DNA of 64,000 nucleotides from Magicicada septendecula (GCA_034769895.1 CM068367.1:119325927-119389926), one strand, 5' to 3'; shown: positions 1 to 11,996, counted from the stretch's first letter. The notes: generated by a model not told the origin, from the sequence alone. Translations and numbers: made by a program.

Positions 1-158
1 CCGCAACGGTTTGGGGTAGAATATTGCAACCAGTACTGCCACCACGCCGAACGAAAATTATCGGCAGTAAATCTTGTTTTCGGCTGGACGTCAAATGAAA
101 CATCACAAATAGATTTGATTGATATCATCCGTTTCTCATGTCTACGCCTCTCGTTCTC

Positions 159-159
<1 letters not shown>

Positions 160-204
<45 letters not shown>
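160..204. repeat. Poly(T) tract, 45 nt
   Basis: This is an uninterrupted run of 45 T followed by AATAAATGATAAA. It could be the poly(A) tail of a minus-strand retro-insertion, but no body or target-site duplication was recognised on its left. Confidence 0.9.
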
Positions 205-208
<4 letters not shown>

Positions 209-1000
209 AATGATAAATGTGTATTATTTAAAGTACTTTTTGTTGTGTGTGTGTTTGTGTGTTTTGCAAGGCGGCTCTCATTATCCGATGCCCACAGTAT
301 TTATCATCGTGCTTTCAAGTTTTTTATTTTTGCAGTTCTAAGTAGATCTTAGCATACAGGCAAAATAGTTAATCGTTTATGTAATCTATGTCTGTGTGGT
401 GAAGAGGGGTCATAAAGAAAGATTGTGGTTTGGGGGGAAGTTGTCTTAATATTTATCACGTTAGACCAAATATTGCGAAGAATTGTATAAATCGGCCGTG
501 CCAATTTTTATAATGTCAAGATCTGTGAAATGAACACATTGAGGTGCTCTGAGAGCTGCAATGAGAGGGCCAACCTTATAATGAGGACAGCCTCACAACA
601 TATAACGGTCAAATTGTCAACGTAACACTACAATCAATAAGTAAAATCGACAGTTACGTTAAATATGAGTCAAGTGCATATTGTGACATGCGATCTTAAG
701 TCTTCTGATCTTCAGTCGTGGAAGAAATTCAAGGTAAAGAGATTGCTTCTAGTTCCAAATACAGTAACGCAGTAATCCTAGTCACACTTCACAATAATAA
801 CTTACTGATCGCTTGTCATTAACAAATAATCACTTTATATTATGTCGCTCGGAGTGAAATGCTTACAAACATGCAAAATTCGTAGGTAAATACACTACGG
901 CACCGACTCAGCTAACATTGGGTCTTATACTAGTTTACCGCATCTCAAGTAATCACGACGTCGCCAGAAGATTTCATTCCTTCCCACGACGAATAACTTT
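205..1000. other. No gene recognised
   Basis: No reading frame of note, splice-framed coding stretch or repeat was recognised. Composition is mixed and slightly less AT-rich than the middle of the window. Confidence 0.5.
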
Positions 1001-1376
1001 AGGTCAATACGTGTATAATTCTTAAGCTTTCATGGCCGGCGATAACTGTATTAAAATTATTGTTACTGCTAACCGAGCTGTTAGGCCGTGATCGACTGTT
1101 ATTGTAGACAGACTTTTGGGCCCCACCATCGGAGGCCATCTTCAGTGTCAGAAAATGTTTGGCAAGATGTACGCCAATTCGCTCCAGCAATGAGGTAGAC
1201 TACCTCACCCCAGTATCTGAGGTATAGTCTCTCTACCTCAGTACTGGGGCATCTTGCCAAACATTTTCTGACACTGAAGATGGCCTCCGATGGTGGGGCC
1301 CAAAAGTCTGTCTACAATAACAGTCGATCACGGCCTAACAGCTCGGTTAGCAGTAACAATAATTTCAGGTCAATAC
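1001..1376. mobile_element. Non-coding palindromic Penelope-derived element
   Basis: Inverted arms at 1054-1169 and 1250-1365 pair almost perfectly around an ~80-nt spacer that is itself an imperfect inverted repeat (1209-1224 with 1233-1248). A 10-bp direct repeat AGGTCAATAC (1001-1010 and 1367-1376) flanks it as a target-site duplication, leaving a 43-nt unpaired extension (1011-1053) on one side only. Each arm carries a hammerhead-like core (minus 1145-1111, plus 1274-1310): box CUGAAGA, a stem II GGCCUC/GGGGCC with a 7-nt loop, and a GUC triplet. The expected GAAA box reads CAAA, so cleavage is doubtful. Element size is 356 bp. Assignment to Penelope-like elements rests on the shared layout with the coding copies at 17.4 and 39.1 kb. 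Confidence 0.7.
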
Positions 1377-2340
1377 ATCTGATCGTCTTGGGCAGCGTAA
1401 TAATGTTTCTTGACGTTTGTATTCAACGGCACTTGTATTGAACTTGCCTGTTCGCAGCAATTTATTCAGCTGTATCACAGACTGCAGGTAAAATTCTTCT
1501 ACATAATTCGAGGCCGTTTTTTTTTTCGGTTACGTTCTACAGTCTTGTTTTCGCGTTTTTTTTTTTTGCGCCGCCACAATACATTAGCACAGGTGTAACA
1601 TACAAATTTTGCTAGAAAAAATTATTAAGTATAGAAATAAATATTAATGGAAGAACATTTAATGGAAAATTACTTTTTGGTATGTGCTAGTAAATGTTGG
1701 CGATGACAAAAACTGTATGCGATGACTGCATAGCTCGCTGCGCGCTTACGCGTAGGAAAAATATTTGTAAAAAAAAAAGGGCGTACAGATACAAAGAGTG
1801 ATAGAAAAATGGTATTTGTGCTAGTCGTACAGGCGCTGATAAATCGGGTCGCAGGAGACACGGGGTGTGTTTTAATTGTACCCGGCTAAAGTCAGCGAGC
1901 TGATTTGTGACTCTGGCCACAAGATTAGTGTCGGCTTCTTGCTATCTGTGCAGTAGATCACGCGTCCCGCATCCGCGCACACGATTTTCCCTGTCAGGCG
2001 GCACAAAGTGCTACTACCCCTATCCGCCGCAGCCACCGCTTGATGTTTAATACTTTTTCAAACGCGTCCAGCCCTCTTCTCTCTCGTACACACGTAGCAG
2101 GCTATAACTACTACCTTCAAGTAACTCCCTCGCCCGTCTCAAAAAAAACGTGTGCCCTAACTGCTATTTCTTTTGATGCTTTTACATTCTTCTTCCATCC
2201 AATTACTTTTTCTTCGCACGCGCGGGAGCTCGCAGACGCGCTCGCTACTTTAACCATTTGCTTTCTGTAGGTCCCTTGTTTTATAGGAAAGTTTATAGAA
2301 TGAGTTCGATAAAACTGTTTAGATAGAAAATAAAAGGACA
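1377..2340. other. Gene-less stretch with CpG-rich patches
   Basis: No coding exon was recognised. Patches around 1925-2040 and 2215-2260 are clearly richer in G+C and CpG than the rest of the window and could mark a promoter or first exon. No start codon with a recognisable protein was found. Confidence 0.3.
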
Positions 2341-2458
<118 letters not shown>

Positions 2459-2739
2459 ATTCAGTCACGTTCGTATTCCGTGTACACGTATGCACTGGTA
2501 GGAAATATTTGATTAATATGAACAACGAAATCTTTTCGTAATTCTTCTGTACTTCAGAGTTTAGGCGATGCGTCTGTTCCGACTTCAATTATCAGATCGA
2601 TATCTTTCTTGGCCTTCTTACTTCCCTTCCTTCAGAAGGCTTGTACTTGTTTACAATTACATACTGGTATTCTATCTTCACCCATGCGACTTAAATGCCG
2701 TCTCCATTTTCCCTTGTATTCTTCAATTTTCTCATTTAG

Positions 2740-2743
<4 letters not shown>

Positions 2744-2786
<43 letters not shown>

Positions 2787-3195
2787 CATTTAATATTTAT
2801 ACATAAATTTACCTCAAGATGTTATTTTTCTATTTGGAACATGTTTCGGGTACTATCTTGTACCCATCCTCAGCCTTCCGGTTTTTTTGTCTGGTGAAGT
2901 ACATATGTGTTGTTGGTTGACTATTGTGGCTTCCTGTTGGCTTCTGGTATTTCAAGTTGGTTTTATTGTGTGTGATTGTGGTGTATGTGTTAGTTTTTTG
3001 TGTATTTTCAATGTTGAGTGCTTTGAATATTGTGTCATGTTTTGTATTGATTTGCATTTGTTCAGGTATTAGTTTGTTTTCTGTTTTATGTTTGTATTTG
3101 TTCCAAATAGAAAAATAACATCTTGAGGTAAATTTATGTATAAATATTAAATGTATTATATACATCAAGAAACGGACTGTAGCAGAAAGTGATTG

Positions 3196-3229
<34 letters not shown>
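2744..3229. mobile_element. Palindromic Penelope-derived element inside a (TA)n repeat
   Basis: Inverted arms at about 2785-2840 and 3105-3161 pair closely, separated by a T/G-rich spacer. An unpaired extension of about 36 nt (3162-3197) follows the right arm. Both outer borders are TA repeats (2744-2784 and 3198-3229), as expected if the element inserted into one TA microsatellite and duplicated part of it. The left arm leads into a hammerhead-like motif on the minus strand at 2836-2880. No coding capacity was recognised. Confidence 0.6.
2836..2880 (-). ncRNA. Hammerhead ribozyme-like motif
   Basis: On the minus strand: box CUGAGGA, stem II GGGUAC/GUACCC closed by a 6-nt loop, box GAAA, and a six-base palindrome ACAUGU as minimal stem III with H17 = U. 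Stem I is weak (two pairs before a mismatch). The layout matches the minimal-stem-III type I hammerheads reported from Penelope-like elements. Activity is uncertain because of stem I. Confidence 0.55.
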
Positions 3230-3232
<3 letters not shown>

Positions 3233-4326
3233 ATTCTTTCCATATATCTTCATTTCTTATGTGATTCCTTCTTGTGCATACTTTAACCCTTTTTAAAAAT
3301 CTCAACTCTGCTGATTGTATGTTGCTTTTATCTCTTTGTTTTGTAATCCTGGATTCACTGTCATATAATAGCACTGGAACAGCCATTGTTCTGTAGAATT
3401 TTAATTTTGTCTCACGTCTCGTTTTATTTTTCGGTTTCCTATTTATAGTTACAATTATTTATCGACTTTATTTTGTATATCTTTGTCAACGTCACTTATT
3501 CGTAATTAGGCCTATATATTAGCTCCTGCAAACTGTATTCTGTGTACCGATATTTGGGAGTAGGTGTATACAAAGGATAGTGATTCTGATTGGTCGAAAT
3601 TAATGGAAATTAAGTTTCATACGAAGTTAGCAGGATTCATACGAGCCAAAATTTGTATTGATAACGATTTTTTATTTCGGTTTAAGACAGCTCGTTTTAT
3701 TTTTCTTAAGACTAAACTACGGTACTTTTCTTACTACCTTGAGGCATCCTCTTTGGTGCGACAATAAAGCATCGATTGTTATGCGGAGAAAAGGGTTCTT
3801 ATTAACAATAAATACCAAAACATAACATATAGCCTATAATGAAAACCTAAAAATCGTAAATTCTGTTATTTCACGAATTTAAGAAAAAATATCTGTAAGC
3901 TATTTGTAACTGTCATAGAAAAAATTTCAAAAATATACAGTACAAGGTACAGCTGTTTTTTGTAGTGCTGTTAAACTTGTATTCTCGTTTTTCCATGATG
4001 AAGAAATGCGCATAGATAAGAAATGAGTTTCACAATAAACTTAGAAAAACAACAGTACATTAATGTAGTTGATATGCTGGTATTTTGTTATGTGATTGCT
4101 CTTAACTCTCGGTAAATGGACTATGTGCCGATTATGTAAAGAATGATGCATCCTAGAAATGAGGTTAGGAGACAGCACTCCAGAAGTGTTTTGTAATCTG
4201 TTAATCGCTTTTATCCAGGTATCTTTAATTACTTTTATCACTCTTAATTTAACAATCTTGGAACACATAAACAATAAACCATTACAAACAGAATTATCAC
4301 TGTTCTACACCACTATAGAAAAATTA
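3230..4326. other. No gene recognised
   Basis: AT-rich sequence with short open frames and no recognisable protein. It is probably decayed repeat and intergenic DNA. Confidence 0.4.
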
Positions 4327-4370
4327 TTCCGATTAGCGCTTTCAAGCTTCTCAGCTCATCGTCAGATCAG
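4327..4370 (-). ncRNA. Solo hammerhead ribozyme motif
   Basis: Reading the minus strand: stem I UGAU/AUCG (one G-U wobble), box CUGACGA, stem II AGCU/AGCU with a GAGA tetraloop, box GAAA (complement of 4340-4343), stem III palindrome AGCGCU, U16.1 and H17 = A. All core positions of the type I hammerhead are present. No inverted partner was found nearby, so this appears to be a solo terminal fragment of a Penelope-like element. It lies 26 bp upstream of the tandem-repeat element, which shows no such motif at its other copy. Confidence 0.65.
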
Positions 4371-4395
4371 ACAAATAACGGTTGACAAATATTTT

Positions 4396-4526
4396 ACTTC
4401 CATATTCCTTAAGGAATGGAAGTATGGTGATGGCAAAAAAAATCGTGTTCGAGATTATTGCAGATTCTGATTCTACTACACTCAAAACATGAAAAAAAGT
4501 CGTTTTCCGAAAAGTGTCTGTGTGTG

Positions 4527-4557
<31 letters not shown>

Positions 4558-5640
4558 AGATTTTTTTTCTATGGCAAACGATAACTGCCGCAAATTCAAA
4601 CAGAATCAAATAATTTTTTGCATGCAGCCCTGATTTGCAGAGTACTCGCGACCTATTGTTTTTGGTGAAGATCGGTTGAGGGGAAGGGGTAGTTTACCTG
4701 CAACGGTTTTTTTTTAGCAAGGGTAATTTTGTTTGTTTGGCAAACGATAACAGCCGCAAATTCAAACAGAATCAAATAATGTTTCGCATACAGCCCTGAA
4801 TTGTAGAGTTCTCAAGATCTGTTGATTTTGGTGAAGATCGGTTAAGGGAAAGGGGTAGTTTACCTGTAACGTTTTATGTTTTAACAAGGGTATTTCCTAC
4901 GGCAAACGATAACAGCCGCAAATTCAAACAGAATCAAAAGATTATTTGCATACAGCCCTAAATTGTAGAGTTCTCAAGACCTATTGTTTTTGGTGAAGTT
5001 CGGTTGAGGGAAAGGGGTAGTTTACCTGCAACGTTTTTTTAACAAGGGTATTTTCTATGGCAAACGATAACAGCCGCAAATTCAAACAGAATCAAATAAT
5101 GCTTTGCATACAGCCCTGATTTGTAGAGTACTCAAGACCTATTGTTTTTGGTGAAGATCGATTGAGGGAAAGGGGTAGTTTACCTGCAACGTTTTTTTAA
5201 CAAGGGTATTTTCTATGGCAAACGATAACAGCCGCAAATTCAAACAGAATCAAATAATGTTTTGCATACAGCCCTGATTTGTAGAGTACTCAAGACCTAT
5301 TGTTTTTGGTGAAGATCGGTTAAGGGGAAGGGGTAGTTTACCTGCAATGTTTTTTTATCAAGCGCATTTTCTATGGCAAACGATAACAGCCGCAAATTCA
5401 AACAGAATCAAATAATTTTTTGCATACTTCCCTGAATTGTAGAGGTCTCAATGACTTTCGATTTTGGTGAAGATTGGTTAAGGGGAAGGGGTAGTTTACC
5501 TGCAACCTTTTACGTTTTAACAAGAGTAAAGTACTTGAAAATTTATTTAAACTTTTTGAAACAATGGTAATTGTTAAAAATAAAATAATTTTGTTGCCAG
5601 ACAATAAAATTATAATTTTTTCATTTTAATGTAATATAAT
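4396..5640 (+). repeat. Tandem-repeat element, six ~158-bp units
   Basis: A palindromic head (4396-4423, centred on TTCCTTAAGGAA) is followed by a conserved ~75-bp lead, a TGTC microsatellite, and six head-to-tail units starting near 4573, 4739, 4901, 5059, 5217 and 5375. The period is 166, 162, then 158 bp. Units share GGCAAACGATAAC, GAAGATCGGTT and GGGGTAGTTTACCTGCAA. A unique tail follows to about 5640. The same head, unit and tail recur in inverse orientation at 60,974-64,000. There is no coding sequence. The layout, with unique ends around a minisatellite core, resembles some non-autonomous Helentron-like and bivalve-type elements, but I cannot assign the class. Confidence 0.85.
4516..4557. 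repeat. (TGTC)n microsatellite
   Basis: About eight TGTC units, preceded by TGTG, lie between the head and the first 158-bp unit of the tandem-repeat element. Confidence 0.95.
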
Positions 5641-5689
5641 ATTTTTCATTTAATACAGCAATAAAATGTCAGGTAAGACACAGCCTGGC

Positions 5690-5770
5690 TGTTTGGCTGA
5701 AAATGATTTTAAATATAAATCTTAGAATATGGAAGTCATGTATGGTTCTCCATACCGATATTTCTATAGT
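5690..5770 (-). repeat. Terminal fragment of the tandem-repeat family
   Basis: This ~80-bp segment, with the near-palindrome GTATGGTTCTCCATAC, recurs at 61,075-61,130 and 63,328-63,375. In the latter it directly abuts a 158-bp-type unit, which shows it is one end of the same element family. Confidence 0.75.
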
Positions 5771-6689
5771 GATGTGCAACAATGATAACTGTTTGTGATT
5801 ATAACCACTAACACAATTTTCTTAACTAAAAATAAACCATTAGGTAATAACGAGAATAAATTGTAACAATCATTAAAGTTATTAACTTTAGTCAACAATT
5901 TGTAAACAAACACGTAATATTAATCATAAACACTTATTAAACAATACAGTCACTATAATTTGCTTCTCTCTAGACATGAACTATGTCTGCGTTGATATGT
6001 GCAGGAGATGAGAAACATTCTGTATCATTTATAGCTCGTCATGCAACACAATATTATTTACTAGATCATCATGTTTCACAGTCAGTAACACACTGGACAT
6101 TACTATAGTTGTTCCATTTTGTTTTATCAATCACCATAGTAGTCTTGGACGCTTTCATAAAATCTGATTACAGAGGATAACACTTGACTTGTAATGGTTG
6201 ACGACTTTGAATGATATGATTTGATTCCCTACTATCTTTTTGTAGGAAGCCTATCCTAAGCTACTTTGATGGTTTAAAAGGAAGCCATTATATTTTACAT
6301 TTATTCCTCTTAAATTATTGCAGGATCCAAAAGGACAGTGAAATTAGTTCGTTTTTGTATAAAGCTCCAAAGTGAACAGATACTGGACATACAGTCCAGG
6401 GGAGAATAATTGATCTGAAACTATATTATGGCATAATCAAAGTCAGTGCAAGCATGTGTTGTGTGTTCACCAGTTTATAAGGCCTTTCCTCCAGTCAAAC
6501 TAAATCATAATGGAAATTAATAAATGATAAGTTGGTCTTTTTTTTATGAGCTCATAAAATCCTGGCACAAACTTTTCTCAGTCTGTTTATACATCACAAA
6601 GAATGAAACTAGTTAGTGCACTTGGATTAAAGATTATCGGACATTCGTGATTGCTAATTATTGGCACTAGGTTTTTTCTATGCAGAAAA
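5771..6689. other. No gene recognised
   Basis: AT-rich sequence with no open frame, repeat or splice-framed exon that I can support. Confidence 0.4.
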
Positions 6690-6812
6690 GTCCGTTTACC
6701 AGTACTTCTCATTGAAACATAGAAACCCCGACTTTTTCACTAAAAGTAGGCGAGAACTTCCTACAGAAATCTGAAAATACTCGTTACCTGGGTGTTAACC
6801 TGGATAATAAGC
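6690..6812 (+). pseudogene. LINE reverse transcriptase fragment, left of a Gypsy insertion
   Basis: The frame just before the Gypsy element reads KSENTRYLGVNLDNK, the YLG(V) motif that follows the RT palm in I/R1/Jockey-group LINEs. The codon is interrupted after AAGC by the Gypsy LTR, and the same frame resumes at 12,001 with LNWTHHNESI. At least one stop or frameshift lies upstream, near 6,720. The N-terminal part of this LINE (endonuclease and most of the RT) is not recognised. Confidence 0.7.
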
Positions 6813-7381
6813 TGTAACGCAAAAATTGAGCAATCGCAAATTTTACGAAATCAAACTATGCTGAACGCAAAGAAATGTGTATGTTTTAGAAAGTGGGGAG
6901 GTAGTGAAACGCCTGTACCGTTAGGCGGCGTTACATGAAAGAAATTAACTTGTAAAAAAGCTGTAGAGTATAGCGGTAGGTTAGCAACGCTGGCCTTGGG
7001 GCTGACGTCTATAAGGAAGGTAATATTAGGCAGTCACGTTTTGGGACATAACTATCATAAAATGTATTATTCACTAGGATATTAGGGGTGTTTGCCAATG
7101 TTGTAAACTTTAAGTGCATGTAACAATAGATACCGTTATATTCGAGAGAGCGAAACTAACGGTGAGACAGATAACGGTGAGAGTAACTTAGAGTGAGATA
7201 GATAGTGACGCTAGTTTTTTAAGCACGTGAGATGCGAAAAACATTCGGCAAATCAGAGGAAGCGTCATGTGTTGCGCGGGAGGTTTTCGCTAAGGAGATT
7301 GGGCGATTTTGTATTTAGCGGTAGTCTAAACCTATGGGATTGTTTTCTATCGAGACTTGGTAAGGGAAATTCAAAGCCTAG
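6813..7381 (+). repeat. Left LTR of Gypsy element, 3'-truncated
   Basis: 569 bp aligning to the first part of the right LTR (10,446-10,983) with scattered substitutions and small indels. The match ends at AAAGCCTAGT, after which this copy enters RT-coding sequence while the right copy continues as LTR. Confidence 0.92.
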
Positions 7382-9880
7382 TTATCAAAAAGGACCAGAC
7401 GGTCAGACTATGTTTAGATGAGCGCAAGCTGAATTCTGTTACCGTTCCTGACTATGAGGGAGCCCTTCCGATAAATGAAATATTAGCAAAATGTGGGAAT
7501 ATCAAAGTAATGTCCACGATAGACCTACGTAGTTCGTTCTGGCAGATCCCATTACATCGGGAATGTTGGGACTTCACAGGATTTCTATACGAAGAAAAAT
7601 GCTACCGATAGACGGTGACACCGTTTGGGCTAAAGACGAGTTTGGCCAGCTTGACGCGGGGACTAGACCGAGTGCTATCGAAGGAAGTAAAGGAGTTCAC
7701 CATTTTGTACGTCGATGACTGGTTATGCATATCGAACAGTGTTGCAGATCACTTACGGCACCTGAAGTTATTGTTACAAGATTTAAAACGAGCCAATCTA
7801 ACCGTTAACTTTAGCAAATCACAATTATTCCGAGAGGAAATTGATTATTTGGGGTACCGGTTAACAACCACGGGTATTACCACCGCACCAGACAAAATCA
7901 GGGCTATACAGGAATTTCGGACACTGAAAAATCAGAAGCAGCTCAAAGGATTCCTTGGTTTAACCAATTTTTACAATAGATTTACCAATAGATACGCCGA
8001 GGCTACCCAACCATTATTGAACCTCCTAAAGAAGAACGTTACTTTCAAGTGGACGAGCGAGATGGACCGGCACTTAGAGACAGTCAAGAAACTATTTGTC
8101 GAGGCCGTAATTCTCAAGCATCCCGACCCCAACAAGCGGTTTTATTTGCAAACCAATGCGAGCCATTATGCGTTGGGCGGACAGCTATATAAATTAGACA
8201 ATAACAATGATATCGGAGTGGTTGCGTTCGCGAGCCGAGTGGTGAGAGGGGCGGAACAAAACTACTTTACCACGGAGCTGGAACTGCTGAGTATCGTCCA
8301 TTGTTTGCAAAAGTTCAGAACTCACGTGCTAGGGAAGCCCTTGACCATCATCACCGACAACAAGGCGTTAGTTTTCATCAAGAAATGTCATCTAAATAAC
8401 TCCCATATAACACGGTGGATCCTCGCCATACAAGAATATGACTTCGAGATTATGCATTGTAAGGGTCGAGATAACATTGTAGCCGACATCTTAAGCAGAC
8501 ATCCGGAGGACATAAATGAAGAGCAGGCAATAGACCAAATCGAAGAATTTGAAATTAACCTTGTCAGTGTCCGCATCAGTAAAGAAATCAAGAAACAACT
8601 TAAAAACATACAGAATTAACAATTAGCTGACACCAAACTGAAAAAGATTATCGAGTCAATTCAATCAAATGAACAGCATAAACTTGCCAGGAAATACACT
8701 TGGCATAATGGAAAGCTATACCGTAAAGATAAGGGAGTATGGAAGCTAATGTTGACGGAGCAGTTGTGCCACAGCATGATCAATGATCACGGAGCTACAC
8801 GAGGCATACAGTCACGTGGAGAACCGGCGGACATATCAGCTGTTTAAGGAAAATTTCACCGGGGATTCCATAAATAAAATCACAAAAGCAGTTACGAAAA
8901 CCTGTATCACATGCCAAAAGAGTAAGGATCATTTTAAAACGATGTTAGGAGAGACGCGACCGGTCATACCGAAGAAGAAAGGCAAACTGATCGGTGTCGA
9001 CTATTATGGACCGCTGCCAATTTCCACAGGGAAAGTAAGGTATATCTTAACTGTAATCGACAATTTTACTAAGTATGTCAAATTATATAAACTGAGGCAA
9101 GCCACAACGACTGCCACAATAAAGAGAATTCAATTATATTGTGAGGAGATAGGAAAACCAGTAGCTATTTTATCTGATAACGGTACACAGTTCACCAGCA
9201 ATAGATGGTCTACCGCATTGACAGACATGGGTATTATGGCAAAATATACCGCAATCCAAAATCCAAATACAAATCTGGCAGAGAGAATAAACAGGCAATT
9301 AGGTAATATGTTCAGGGCAATGACCTCTGATAAGCACACCAAATGGGCGCAGTTTCTTAAACTCATTGAGGCGTGCATAAACCGGACCTATCAGGAGACA
9401 ATTGAGACCACCCCTTTTGAAGCGCAGTGAGGGAATAAACCAGAGCGGGACTGGATAAAATATATTGACCAAGATATGATACCTCCAGACAAACCCATCA
9501 ACTATCACAACATCTACCTACGAATTAAGGAAAAGGGAGATAAGAGGACAGATAAACTCAACACTACTCACCACCTTACTAGATTTCACATAGGAGACCA
9601 GGTCTTGTTAAGGGCGTACCCGATGTCGGATTTAAATAAAAAAGTAATAGGAAAATTTTGTAACCTATTTGAGGGTCCATATAAGGTAACTAAAGAAATC
9701 GGAACAGCGACCTACCAGTTGGAAGATCCACAAAGACCAGGACATATCCACGGGAACTTCAATGTACGACAACTAAAGCCTTATTATGAGAAAGAAACCC
9801 AAAATTCACACACACATACAGGAACACACATGAAAATTAAGAAACAAAGTGTAATAACACACAACCGAATATTGATGTAG
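7382..9880 (+). pseudogene. Gypsy pol: RT, RNase H, integrase, GPY/F
   Basis: This encodes the replication and integration enzymes of the Gypsy element. Order: RT fingers/palm (DERKLNSV, STIDLRSSFWQI, catalytic YVDD at 7708-7719), RNase H (LQTNASHYALGGQLY, where NAS replaces the usual DAS; ITDNKAL), then an integrase zinc-binding region (LHEAYSHV ... CITCQKSK), integrase core with DDE residues in GVDYYG, LSDNGTQFTS and NLAERINR, and a C-terminal GPY/F module (LFEGPYKV). In-frame stops at 7609, 8617 and 9428 and one frameshift near 8,780 break it. Gag, protease and the N-terminal RT are deleted. The RT/RNase H/INT order and the GPY/F module place it in Ty3/Gypsy. Confidence 0.92.
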
Positions 9881-10433
9881 TAATCGTAAGTTATCAAACT
9901 AAATGTAAGGGTGTTCAATGTAATCAAAGCATAATCAAGTTTAGTCATGTAAGAAGTCACAAATGTTTAGAAAAATAAAAAAGGAGTAATAATGTATTGA
10001 ATATGAGTAAAAAAAAACCTAAATAAATAAATGAAAATGGTAACAAAAATGTTAAAAGGGAGATTGCTTTATGTAAACAGTTGTTATTGAGAAGGAAAGT
10101 GGACCAGCCCCATTTGGGAGTAGTTTGGCAAGTTAGGTAGAGAGGACGGGAAGTGTGTGTTAGTAAACAAACCATAACAGGCTATCGACCCTTGTGTGTA
10201 GTAGTAGGTAGTAACCGAGTAATATTGTACTAGTGTACTCACCAATTTAGACTAAGTAATATAAAGTAAGTAATTAACTTGAATATATTGTCAGTTTTAA
10301 ATATAAGGAATGAACTTGTAATTATATCAGTTTATTAGAATACATATAAGCAAGGAACTTGTAATTATAAGAGCTTTAGGGACGCTTCAATAGAACTAGT
10401 TTCCAATTTTGATAAAATTGTAAGGCTAATTCT

Positions 10434-10445
10434 ATGGGGGGACAA
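10434..10445 (+). promoter_or_regulatory. Polypurine tract
   Basis: TCTATGGGGGGACAA lies immediately before the right LTR, the expected plus-strand primer site for Gypsy reverse transcription. Confidence 0.7.
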
Positions 10446-11996
10446 TGTAACGCAAAAATTGATCAATCGCAATTTTTACGAAATCAAACTATGCTGACCG
10501 CAAAGAAATGTGTGTTTTAGAAATCGGGGAGGTAGTGAAACGCCTGTACCATTAGGCAGTGTTACATGAAAAAAATTAATTTGTAAAAAAGCTGTAGAGT
10601 ATAGCGGTAGGTTAGCAACGCCGGCCTTGGGGCTGACGTCTATAAGGAAGGTAATATTAGGCTAAGTCACGTTTTGGGACATAACTATCATAAAATGTAT
10701 TATTCGCTAGGATATTAGGGGTGTTTGCCAATGTTGTAAACTTTAAGTGCATGTAACAATAGATACCGTTATGTTCGAGAGAGCGATGTAAGAGTGAGAT
10801 AGATATTGACACTAGTTTTTTAAGCACATGAGACGCGAAAAACGTTCGGCAAATCAGAGGAAGCGTCATGTGTTGCGCGGGAGGTTTTCGCTAAGGAGAT
10901 TGGGCGATTTTGTATTTAGTGCTAGTCTAAACCTATGGGATTGTTTTCTATCGAGACTTGGTAAGGGAAATTCAAAGCCTAGTATAAAAATATGAATTTG
11001 GAGAGAAATCAGGCAGTCTTCTTTATATCGGCGAAACTACACTGAAGAGACTCGCGTGCGCTGTTTTGCGTTAATTATATAGATATAAATTTTATTAGTA
11101 ATTTAAAGAATACAGTAAATTCGCAGCAGTAAACAGAAGTACGGGAACGCGATAATTGCTAACGCTAAATTTATAAAGTTTAATATACAGTAATAAGTTA
11201 ATGAGTGAATGTTCGGAGTAGTAACGAACAACAAGAAGTAAATACTATATATAAATGTTCATCAATACGATATGTTGTGGTGAAATCACTGTAGAAAGCG
11301 AATTAGTTCGGGTTAAATTCACGACAGTATGAGATAATCGAGACGCACGCGACGCGAACTGTGTTAGATGCACTTAATGTAAATTCAAGAATACGTTGTA
11401 AACCAGAGTGTATAATTATATGACATAATTGTATGTATCACCAATATGTCAAGTGTAGTGTACATCTGTGATAAAGTGAATTAGTGCATTCATAACCAGG
11501 ATTAATGCGCAACAAACAGCTGCTGACGACTCACCGGCATGCAACACCTTAAGGACTATGCACATCGGAAGGATTCTCCACGCAAGTAACAAATAAATGA
11601 ACATTTGATTCAATATTGTTTTATAAATATATATATTTGTAATCAAATATAGTGACTCAATTTGTCTAAAAAGAACTCATTGCCACGAAATAATATTCAA
11701 ATTTTAAGGCAAAACTATTCAAGTCATGTTAAAGAAATTTGTAGTATGTAAATGCAAATGAATCATTAAAAGTTGATTGATATATTTTAATTTGTGTTTA
11801 TTATTACTGGCGCCCTGAGATACAATAAAGAGTCGGTACACTGGAGTACGTGTTATAGTCTATTGAGTTGAAATATTAATATTATCAATGATTAAAGTAG
11901 TTTGTAAACCTTACTTCTTACATGCTCATAGGCCAACATAATATGCAAATCAACAATTTAACTCTTTCGTAAAGGCCTATCAGGTAGTGTATTACA
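10446..11996 (+). repeat. Right LTR of Gypsy element, 1551 bp
   Basis: It starts TGTAACGC after the purine tract and ends GTATTACA before the AAGC duplication. The length is long for a Gypsy LTR. The part beyond 10,983 has no counterpart at the left end because that LTR is truncated. Confidence 0.88.

Larger units (their letters stand above)
6813..11996 (+). mobile_element. Defective Ty3/Gypsy LTR retrotransposon
   Basis: A 5.18-kb insertion flanked by a 4-bp target-site duplication AAGC (6809-6812 and 11,997-12,000). It begins TGTAAC and ends TTACA. Removing it restores the LINE reading frame, which confirms both borders. The right LTR is full (10,446-11,996). The left LTR stops at 7381 and runs directly into reverse transcriptase, so the LTR 3' part, primer-binding site, gag, protease and the start of RT are deleted. 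A purine-rich tract (10,434-10,445) precedes the right LTR. There is no envelope-like frame. Stops, a frameshift and LTR divergence show an old, dead copy. Confidence 0.92.

Noticed and set aside
119-352. 77-codon frame with poly-Phe
   Set aside because: It is the translation of the poly(T) tract.
4573-5530. Regular repeats considered as a CRISPR array
   Set aside because: The whole ~158-bp unit repeats head to tail with no unique spacers, in an evidently eukaryotic sequence.
11808-11824. TGGCGCCCTGAG looks like a tRNA primer-binding site
   Set aside because: It lies inside the right LTR, whose true end at 11,996 is fixed by the AAGC duplication and by the restored LINE frame.
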